A stretch of DNA of 64,000 bases from an uncultured Roseicyclus sp. (GTDB lineage: Bacteria > Pseudomonadota > Alphaproteobacteria > Rhodobacterales > Rhodobacteraceae). The stretch's first letter is position 1. Each line of letters begins with the position of its first letter. This document shows, piece after piece, positions 36,062 through 42,483 of the stretch. The DNA is taken from the NCBI GenBank assembly GCA_937139335.1, contig CAKZPN010000023.1, positions 62,001-126,000 of the forward strand, given 5' to 3'. Both the position numbers and the translations under genes were made by a program. The notes under the pieces are model-generated. The model saw only the letters and a list, made by a program, of their open reading frames with translations, ran no database searches and had not been told where the DNA came from.

Positions 36062-36517
36062 CTAGCCCATCCGCAACCGGTTCATCACGGCGCGGGCCAC
36101 CGGGCCGGGCAGCGCGCGCAGGACCGAGACCCGGACCTGCTGGCTTTCGGTCTTCAGGACATGGGCGATGACGGCCGGATGCTCTGCCGCCAGATCCTCC
36201 CCCGCGACCAGCACCGGAACCCGCGCCTGAGCTTTCGGCGCCGTTCCACCGGATGGCGCCCCTGCGTCAGGCCGAGGCTGCACCGCGGGCTTGGCGTCCG
36301 GCAAGATGTTGTCGCCCCTGTCGCCCCTGTCGCGCAGGTGGCGGATCAGGCGGTTGGTCTGCCAGGCCAGCCGGTCGGGGTCCGCCGGGGCAGCGGACCC
36401 GCGGAAGTCGCCGGCGCCGATGCGTGCGGCGACAGCCTCGCCGAAGACCTCGGCGATGGCGCGCAGTTTCTCGTCGCGCGCGTCGGCCGGCTGCGGGGTT
36501 TGCGTCGTCTCGGGCAT
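36062..36517 (-). CDS. small flagellar protein with FliG-middle-domain-like C-terminus
   Basis: A 151-residue soluble protein, last in the fliF-fliH-fliN-fliP run and 17 bases after fliP. An N-terminal helix (EKLRAIAEVFGEAVAARIG) and a Pro/Ala linker precede a C-terminal segment, residues 105-150. That segment has AAEHPAVIAHVLKTESQQVR and VLRALPGPVARAVMNRLR. This resembles the start of the FliG middle domain, whose hallmark is EHPQxxAxIL. It is far too short to be FliG (about 330 residues). It may be a switch-associated adaptor. The ATG at 36517 is preferred over upstream codons. The function is not established. Confidence 0.6.
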   Translation of the reverse strand: MPETTQTPQPADARDEKLRAIAEVFGEAVAARIGAGDFRGSAAPADPDRLAWQTNRLIRHLRDRGDRGDNILPDAKPAVQPRPDAGAPSGGTAPKAQARVPVLVAGEDLAAEHPAVIAHVLKTESQQVRVSVLRALPGPVARAVMNRLRMG

Positions 36518-36533
36518 CACGGCGTCCTTTCGG

Positions 36534-37256
36534 TCAGAAATAGCTGCGGACCAGCGCACCGGTCACCAACGTCCAGCCGTCGGCGACGACGAAGAACGCC
36601 AGCTTGAAGGGCAGCGACACGATCGCGGGCGGCACCATCATCATCCCCATCGACATCAGGATCGCGGCGACGACGAGGTCGATGATGAGGAAGGGCAGGA
36701 AGATCAGGAAGCCGATCTGGAATGCGCGCGCGACCTCGCTCAGCATGAAGGCCGGGATCAGGATCGAGGCATCGGGGTCGGCGATGTCGGCGGCCCCGCG
36801 CATCTCGCCCAGGCTCTGCAGCGTCTCCATCTCGACCCGGTTCAGCATGAAGCCGCGAAACGGGCCATAGGCAGCCGCCAGCGCGTCTTCGGGCGGCAGC
36901 GTGCCTTCGATCAGGGGGCCGATGCCCAGCGTGTAGGCCTCCTGAAACACCGGGGCCATGACGAAATAGGTGAGGAAGAGGGCGAGGCTGACGATCAGCA
37001 TGTTGGGCGGCGATTGCTGCAGCCCGATCGCCTGCCGCAGGATCGACAGCACGGTGACGATGAAGGGGAAGCAGGTGATCATGATGGCCAGCCCCGGCGC
37101 GAGGCTGAGCACCGTGATGAGCGCGATCAGTTGCAGGCTGCGTGCGGTCAGCGAGCCCTCGTCGCCGAGGTCGAGCGTCAGTTCCTGTGCGGCGGCGGGA
37201 GCTGCCAGCGCACATGCCGCGACGGCGAGGCAGAGGACGAGGTCACGCCGCCGCAT
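36534..37256 (-). CDS. fliP: flagellar export gate protein FliP
   Basis: A 240-residue core component of the flagellar type III export gate. It has a cleavable signal peptide (MRRRDLVLCLAVAACALAAPAAAQ) and four later membrane helices. Diagnostic stretches are ALFLTYFVMAPVFQEAY and GFLIFLPFLIIDLVVAAILM, followed by MGMMMVPPAIVSLPFKLAFF. The ATG at 37256 gives a normal signal sequence; an in-frame TTG at 37271 is less likely. It overlaps the fliN end by 14 bases. FliQ and FliR are encoded elsewhere in the island. Confidence 0.95.
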   Translation of the reverse strand: MRRRDLVLCLAVAACALAAPAAAQELTLDLGDEGSLTARSLQLIALITVLSLAPGLAIMITCFPFIVTVLSILRQAIGLQQSPPNMLIVSLALFLTYFVMAPVFQEAYTLGIGPLIEGTLPPEDALAAAYGPFRGFMLNRVEMETLQSLGEMRGAADIADPDASILIPAFMLSEVARAFQIGFLIFLPFLIIDLVVAAILMSMGMMMVPPAIVSLPFKLAFFVVADGWTLVTGALVRSYF

Positions 37257-37524
37257 GGCCACTCTCGGCAAGCCGGGTGATGCGCACGGCCAGTTGCCCC
37301 GCGCGGTCCCCGTCCAGCTCCACCAGCTCGCCCTCGGCGATCATCCGGTCGCCGACGTAGAGCGCGACCGGGTCCTCGATGCGGCTGTCGAGCGTCAGGA
37401 CGGCCTCGGGCGCAAGCTCCATCACCTCGCGCAGGAGCGGTCGCGCGCGCCCGACCGAGACGCGGATCTCGATGGGGACCGATTGCAGGGCGGCGGCGCG
37501 CAGCAGCGCGTGCGGGTCGGACAT
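37243..37524 (-). CDS. fliN: flagellar motor switch protein FliN
   Basis: A 93-residue C-ring protein consisting mainly of a SpoA domain. VPIEIRVSVGRARPLLREVM and VALYVGDRMIAEGELVEL match the FliN pattern, and the end reads AVRITRL. The ATG overlaps the fliH stop by one base (TGATG at 37522-37526). It is the only recognisable switch component of standard form in this window; FliM and full-length FliG were not found. Confidence 0.9.
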   Translation of the reverse strand: MSDPHALLRAAALQSVPIEIRVSVGRARPLLREVMELAPEAVLTLDSRIEDPVALYVGDRMIAEGELVELDGDRAGQLAVRITRLAESGHAAA

Positions 37525-38153
37525 CAGGCAGTTCCTTTCCGGAGGGGGGCGCGGGCCGGCGGGCCGGCCTCCTGCGCGACGAAGGCGCGGATCGCTTCGG
37601 CCATGCGGCGGGCGGCGTCGGTGAGATCGATGTCGCGGCGTTCCGTGCCGAAGCGGATGGACACCTGCCCCTCCGCATAGGCGGGCTCGGCGCGCAGCTC
37701 GACGTCGAGGCTTTCGTCCTGCGCGATCAGCCGCTCCAGCGACGGCATCGCGGCGGGGGCGGTGACGAGGACGGGCCGGGCGGCGGTTGCGCCGGATGCC
37801 GCGGCGCGCAGCTCGGCGATCACGGCGGGCGAGACGGCCTCCGCCGCGAGACGTGGCAGGAGCTGCGAGGCCATCTCCTCGAACAGCGGCCCAAGCGCGG
37901 TCAGCACGTCCTGCCGCGCCTCGGCATAGCTCAGCGCAACCTCCTGAAGGGAAGTGGCCAGGTCGGCGCCGATGCGGCGGTGGGTTTCGGCCTCGGCCTT
38001 GGCGCAATCATCCCAGCCGTTGCGGTAACCTTCCTCGAAGGCGGCGAGGGTTGTGTCCGGGTCATCGGGGCGCGGCGGCTGCGCCGCAGCGCCGGGCAGG
38101 ACCGCGCCCGATGCGGTCTCCGAGAAATCCTCGAGCGAGACGGCACGGATCAC
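37524..38153 (-). CDS. fliH: FliH-like export ATPase regulator
   Basis: A 209-residue protein between fliF and fliN, the place of fliH/flbE in alphaproteobacteria. Residues 35-100 form a charged helix with FEEGYRNGWDDCAKAEAETH, then a C-terminal alpha/beta part with VSIRFGTERRDIDLTDAARR. FliH binds the ATPase FliI and guides it to the export gate. Sequence conservation is low, as is normal for FliH, so context carries much of this call. The start is a GTG at 38153 overlapping the fliF stop. Confidence 0.72.
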   Translation of the reverse strand: MIRAVSLEDFSETASGAVLPGAAAQPPRPDDPDTTLAAFEEGYRNGWDDCAKAEAETHRRIGADLATSLQEVALSYAEARQDVLTALGPLFEEMASQLLPRLAAEAVSPAVIAELRAAASGATAARPVLVTAPAAMPSLERLIAQDESLDVELRAEPAYAEGQVSIRFGTERRDIDLTDAARRMAEAIRAFVAQEAGPPARAPLRKGTA

Positions 38154-39826
38154 GGTCGCACCTCGTCGTCTTCGTTCATCCAGCTGCGGAGGATCTCGAT
38201 GGTTTCCTCCTCGCGCTCCTCGATGAGGCGGCGCAGCCGGTCGACCGGATCAAGCGGCGCGGTTGCCTGGGGGGGCGTCAAGGCCGGCAGGGGCAGAAGC
38301 CCGGCTTGCCTGTTGCGGCTCGCGGGTTGATCGGTTTCTGCCTGAACCGCGGGTGGGGTGCCCCCTGCCGCCCCGGCTGCCGTCGGGACGGGCGCGGCGC
38401 CGGGCGCGGCGAGGGCCAGTCCCGGTGCGGACGCGCCGGGCAGGCTGCCGGCCCCGGGTCCGGTCTGCACCGCCAGCGCATCCGGCTCGCGCCGGAGCAT
38501 CGGACGCAGGAGGCCGAAGGCGATGAACAGCGCCGCGGCAGCCAGCACCAGCGTCTGCAGCACTCGCCCGAGGTCGAAGCTCATGCGATCGGCGAAGCCT
38601 GGTTGCACGAGGTCGCCGAGGACACTGTCGTCGAAGGCCATGGATTCGATCGTCACGGCATCGCCGCGCTCGGCCGAGAACCCGATCGCCGATTGCACCA
38701 GCGCCTCGAGCGCGGCGATTTCCGCCTCGGGCCGCGCCTCGATCACCGCGATGCCATCCGCGCCCACGCTGCGGACTCCGTTCAGCAACACCGCGACGGA
38801 GACCCGGCGGATGTCGCCCGGCTCGCGCGCCAGTTCGCGCTGCGTGGCCGAGAGGTCGAAGGTCACGCGCTCGCGCGTCTCGGACCCTTCGGCGGAGCTT
38901 TGGCCGCCGCCCGCGGCATCACCCTCGGGCAGGTTCGAGGCGACGGTGACGCCCCCCGCGGCGGCATCGCGCGAGGTGGTCGTCCGTTCATCCGTCTCGG
39001 TGGTGATCGCGACGCGGCTGTCGGGGTCGATGCGGCGCTCGACGAGGGTCTCGCGGGTCGTCTCAAGCTCCACGTTCACCTGCACGACCGCATTGCCGGG
39101 GCCGACCCGGGCCGCCAGCAGGCGTTCGATGTTGCGCCGCAGGCTTTCGGCGCGGGCGGCGGCATCGGCGGCGGGCGCCATCGCGTCCTGCCCGCCCAGA
39201 ACTTGCCCGCTGTCGGCGTCCAGCACCGTCACGTTCTCGGGCAGGAGCCCCGGCACCGAGGAGGCCACCAGGTAGCGCAGCGCCTGCGCATGGCCGGGCG
39301 CGAGGCCGCCCGCGGCGGGGCGGAGCGCGACGGAGGCCGTGACCTCCCGCGCGGGCTGGAACGGATCGGAGCCTGGATTGGCGATATGAACCCGCGCCGC
39401 GCGAATCCGCGGGCTGGAGGTGATGGTGCGGGCCAGTTCCCCCTCCCGCGCGCGCCAGTAGGCGGCATCGAACATCTGCGAGGTGGTGCCGAAGCCCGAC
39501 AGCTGGTCGAGCAATTCGTAGCCCGCCGCGCCATTCGCAGGCAGCCCGTCACCGGCGAGCGCCATGCGCAGCGCATCCCGCTCGCGCGCGTCCACAAGGA
39601 TCGCGTCACCCTGCACCCGGTAGGCCACCCCGCGCGCGTCGACCGCGGCGACCACGTCGCTGGCGGCGGCCGGGTCGAGGCCGGCATAGAGCAGATCATA
39701 GCTGGGCGCCGTCACCAGCCGCGTCAGGATCACGAGGACGACCACCAGGGCGGCGAGCCCCCCGATCAGAAAGCCGCGACGGCGCCCATCCAGACCCGTC
39801 CAAACCTCGGTCAGCGCGGATACCAC
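38150..39826 (-). CDS. fliF: flagellar MS-ring protein FliF
   Basis: A 558-residue inner-membrane ring protein. One helix lies at 18-36 and another near 435-455. The periplasmic ring-building motifs include YDLLYAGLDPAAASDVVAAV and ELARTITSSPRIRAARVHIA. The cytoplasmic tail ends RLRRLIEEREEETIEILRSW, the type of segment that binds the N-terminal domain of FliG. This implies that a FliG exists even though none is seen here. The start is a GTG with AGGGG about ten bases upstream. It heads the reverse block fliF-fliH-fliN-fliP. Confidence 0.94.
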   Translation of the reverse strand: MVSALTEVWTGLDGRRRGFLIGGLAALVVVLVILTRLVTAPSYDLLYAGLDPAAASDVVAAVDARGVAYRVQGDAILVDARERDALRMALAGDGLPANGAAGYELLDQLSGFGTTSQMFDAAYWRAREGELARTITSSPRIRAARVHIANPGSDPFQPAREVTASVALRPAAGGLAPGHAQALRYLVASSVPGLLPENVTVLDADSGQVLGGQDAMAPAADAAARAESLRRNIERLLAARVGPGNAVVQVNVELETTRETLVERRIDPDSRVAITTETDERTTTSRDAAAGGVTVASNLPEGDAAGGGQSSAEGSETRERVTFDLSATQRELAREPGDIRRVSVAVLLNGVRSVGADGIAVIEARPEAEIAALEALVQSAIGFSAERGDAVTIESMAFDDSVLGDLVQPGFADRMSFDLGRVLQTLVLAAAALFIAFGLLRPMLRREPDALAVQTGPGAGSLPGASAPGLALAAPGAAPVPTAAGAAGGTPPAVQAETDQPASRNRQAGLLPLPALTPPQATAPLDPVDRLRRLIEEREEETIEILRSWMNEDDEVRP

Positions 39827-39882
39827 GTGCCTTTACCCCTCGCCATTCTGGCCTTGTCGATCCGGTCTTATCCGCCCGGCGA

Positions 39883-39897
39883 TTAAGATTCGGTTAG
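39883..39897. promoter_or_regulatory. CtrA-like site between fliF and fliL
   Basis: TTAA-gattcgg-TTAG differs by one base from TTAA-N7-TTAA. It lies in the 116-base gap between divergent fliF and fliL, 57 bases from the fliF start and 46 from the fliL start, so it could serve both. Confidence 0.42.
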
Positions 39898-39942
39898 TGC
39901 TGTGGCGCTAGAAACGGGCCAGATCAAAAGGAGAACGCCCCC

Positions 39943-40440
39943 ATGGCCGAGGAGCCTGCCCCGCCCGATGCCCCCAAGCGCAAGAAGGGGATGCTGATCC
40001 CGCTTCTGGTCGGGCTGGTGCTGGCTGCGGGCGGCGGCGCGGGCGGGTACTGGGCTGTGACGAGCGGCCCCTTGGCGCCCGACCCTGCTGTTGCGGAGGC
40101 GGCGGACGCAGACCCGCACGCGCCCGCAAACGCCCCGCTCGACGTCAGTTTCGTGCCGCTCGAAACGCTGATCGTTTCGCTCGGGCCCGAGGAGACCAGC
40201 CGACACCTGATGTTCACGGCAGAACTGGAGGTCGACCCGGAGCATGAGGCCGAGGTGACACGGCTAACCCCGCGCGTGCTCGACGTGATGAACAGCTACC
40301 TGCGCGTCGTCTCCGTCGCAGAACTCAGCGATCCCTCGAGCCTCGCGCGATTGCGCGCCCAGATGCTGCGCCGGATCCAGATCGTGACCGGCGCGGGCCG
40401 TGTCCACGACCTTCTCGTGACGCAATTCGTGGTGAACTGA
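39943..40440 (+). CDS. fliL: flagellar basal body-associated protein FliL
   Basis: A 165-residue protein with one membrane helix at about 16-40 (KKGMLIPLLVGLVLAAGGGA) and a periplasmic domain. LDVSFVPLETLIVSLGPEET and LMFTAELEVDPEHEAEVTRL fit FliL, and the end reads VHDLLVTQFVVN. FliL surrounds the stator and supports torque under load. It is directly followed, with no gap, by an unnamed membrane protein gene. A second FliL-like gene lies at 49632-50141. Confidence 0.9.
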   Translation: MAEEPAPPDAPKRKKGMLIPLLVGLVLAAGGGAGGYWAVTSGPLAPDPAVAEAADADPHAPANAPLDVSFVPLETLIVSLGPEETSRHLMFTAELEVDPEHEAEVTRLTPRVLDVMNSYLRVVSVAELSDPSSLARLRAQMLRRIQIVTGAGRVHDLLVTQFVVN

Positions 40441-40920
40441 ATGCTGGTCTACCTCTCCTATCTTGCCGATCTGCTGATGATCGCGGCCTCCGCCGGTGCC
40501 GCGGCCTACTGCCTAATCCTGTCGCGCCGCCTGTCGCGCCTAACGAGCTTCGACAAGGGCATCGGCGGCGCCATCGCGGTTCTGTCTGCGCAGGTGGACG
40601 AGATGAAAGCCGCGCTGGGCGAGGCCAAGGCAGGCACCGACGGCGCGGGCCTTCACCTGCAGGATCTGGTGCGGCAGGCCCGCGACATTTCCGGCGAACT
40701 GGAGATGATGATCGCCGCCTGCCACGATTTCGCGGAAGAGGCGATCGTGGTGCAAGATGGCCCGGCATCGGCTCCGCCGGGCGATCCGGCAGCGGTGGCC
40801 GCAACCCCGGAAGCGCCGCTTCCCGCCGCTGTGTCAGCCGTGCCCGACCCGGCGCCGATCTTCGGAACCCGTCGGCAGGCGCCGCCCGAGCCTATGTTTC
40901 ACCGCCACGTGCAGGGCTGA
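40441..40920 (+). CDS. flagellar-cluster membrane-anchored coiled-coil protein
   Basis: A 159-residue protein between fliL and the motE-like gene. A membrane helix (residues 5-27, LSYLADLLMIAASAGAAAYC) is followed by a coiled coil at 38-100 with VLSAQVDEMKAALGEAKAG and ISGELEMMIAACHDFAEEA. The last 50 residues are Pro/Ala-rich. It resembles DUF6468-type proteins of alphaproteobacterial flagellar loci, but I am not certain. The ATG follows the fliL TGA without a gap. Its place next to stator genes suggests a motor-related role, which is inference. Confidence 0.6.
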   Translation: MLVYLSYLADLLMIAASAGAAAYCLILSRRLSRLTSFDKGIGGAIAVLSAQVDEMKAALGEAKAGTDGAGLHLQDLVRQARDISGELEMMIAACHDFAEEAIVVQDGPASAPPGDPAAVAATPEAPLPAAVSAVPDPAPIFGTRRQAPPEPMFHRHVQG

Positions 40921-40923
40921 GGG

Positions 40924-41565
40924 ATGGCAGGGGTGGACACCTCCCGTGGGCAGCGCCGCAAAGGGTTTCGGCAACGGTCCTTGCTGACTGCGCTGGGTCT
41001 TGTCTTTGCGGTTTCGGCCGTTCTGCGGATCGGCACGCTGGATTTCGCCTTCGCCCAAGGCGCCGGGCTAGCGCACCCGGCCCCGCCAGGCGCCGCCTCG
41101 GACAGCGAGGCCGGCCTCGCCCGAAGCCTCCAAGCCGCCCTCTCCGAACTGGTGGCGCTGCGCCAGGATCTCCACCGCCGCGAGGCCGCGACCCTCGACC
41201 GGGAACGGGCAGTCGCGACCGCGCAAATGCTGGTCGAGGACCGGCTGGCGGAACTCGAGGCGGCGGAAGCCCGGCTGGAGGCACTCATTGCCACCTCCGA
41301 TTCGGCCGCGGAGACCGACCTCGACCGGCTGACGCGGGTCTACGAGACCATGCCGCCCGATACCGCCGCGGCGCTGTTCGAGCAGATGCCACCCAGCTTC
41401 GCCGCCGGGTTTCTCGCGCGCATGGCCTCGCCCGCGAGCGCCGCGCTGATGGCCGAACTGACGCCCGAACAGGCCTACGCGATCTCCGTCGTCCTCGCGA
41501 CCCGCAACAGCTCCGCGCCGCGTCTCGGTGCGGGGGGGACCGGTGCGGATGACACCGAAAGTTAA
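40924..41565 (+). CDS. MotE-like protein (MgtE N-terminal-like domain)
   Basis: A 213-residue protein with an N-terminal hydrophobic segment (LLTALGLVFAVSAVLRIGTL), a coiled-coil stretch at about 70-125, and a C-terminal MgtE_N-like domain with VYETMPPDTAAALFEQMPPS and ARMASPASAALMAELTPEQA. This matches MotE of rhizobia, a periplasmic chaperone that stabilises MotC. It begins 3 bases after the preceding gene, and motA follows. The large exported protein after motA is a candidate client. Confidence 0.78.
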   Translation: MAGVDTSRGQRRKGFRQRSLLTALGLVFAVSAVLRIGTLDFAFAQGAGLAHPAPPGAASDSEAGLARSLQAALSELVALRQDLHRREAATLDRERAVATAQMLVEDRLAELEAAEARLEALIATSDSAAETDLDRLTRVYETMPPDTAAALFEQMPPSFAAGFLARMASPASAALMAELTPEQAYAISVVLATRNSSAPRLGAGGTGADDTES

Positions 41566-41610
41566 GGCTTTGCGCCGAGGGTCGGCCCGCACAGCAGGAG
41601 AATCTTGCAC

Positions 41611-42483
41611 ATGATCGGCATGCTCGGGATAGTCGTCGTCGTCGTCATGGTGTTCGGCGGCTACCTTGCCGCGGGCGGCAAGATGTCGATCATCCTCAAA
41701 TCGCTGCCCTACGAGATGACGATGATCGTCGGCGCCGCGGTCGGCGCCTTCCTGATCTCGAACGACGGCGGCGTGATCAGGCACACGATCAAGGACATCA
41801 AGAAGGTGTTTTCCGGCCCGCACTGGAAAAGCACCGACTACCGCAACCTGCTGTGCCTGCTCTACGAGCTGATCCGGCTTGCCCGGCAAAGCCCCGTCGC
41901 GGTCGAGGAGCATGTCGAAAGCCCCGGCACCTCCGACATCTTCGGCCGCTACCCCCGGATCCAGGCGGACCGCGACGCGGTGGAGCTGATCTGCGACACG
42001 CTCCGCTCCGCCTCCATGACCTACGACGACCCGCACCAGGTCGAGGAGGTGCTGGACAAGCGGCTGGAAACCCGGTTGCACCACGCGCTGCACTCCTCCC
42101 ATGCGCTGCAGACGGTTGCCGATGGCCTGCCCGCGCTCGGCATCGTCGCGGCGGTTCTGGGCGTGATCAAGACCATGGCCTCGATCGACCAGCCGCCCGA
42201 GATCCTCGGCGCGCTGATCGGCGGCGCGCTTGTCGGCACCTTCCTCGGCGTGTTCCTGGCCTACGGCTTCGTCGGCCCGTTCTCGGCCAAGGTGAAGTCC
42301 GTGGTGGAAGAGGATCACCAGTTCTACCTGCTGATCCGCGAGGTCCTGATTGCCAACCTGCACAACCACGCCACAACCGTCTGCATCGAGGTCGGCCGAC
42401 AGAACGCGCCCGGCCACGTCCGCCCCGGCTTCACCGATCTGGAGGAGGCGCTGCGCGGGTTGAAGGCGCAGGCGGCGGCATGA
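41611..42483 (+). CDS. motA: flagellar stator protein MotA
   Basis: A 290-residue stator subunit with four membrane helices: two at the N-terminus (MIGMLGIVVVVVMVFGGYLA and YEMTMIVGAAVGAFLIS) and two near 180-235 (GLPALGIVAAVLGVIKTMAS and LIGGALVGTFLGVFLAYGF). The long cytoplasmic loop between them carries the charged residues that touch the rotor. AGGAG lies ten bases before the ATG at 41611; an in-frame TTG at 41605 is possible. Its stop overlaps the next gene by four bases. Confidence 0.94.
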   Translation: MIGMLGIVVVVVMVFGGYLAAGGKMSIILKSLPYEMTMIVGAAVGAFLISNDGGVIRHTIKDIKKVFSGPHWKSTDYRNLLCLLYELIRLARQSPVAVEEHVESPGTSDIFGRYPRIQADRDAVELICDTLRSASMTYDDPHQVEEVLDKRLETRLHHALHSSHALQTVADGLPALGIVAAVLGVIKTMASIDQPPEILGALIGGALVGTFLGVFLAYGFVGPFSAKVKSVVEEDHQFYLLIREVLIANLHNHATTVCIEVGRQNAPGHVRPGFTDLEEALRGLKAQAAA

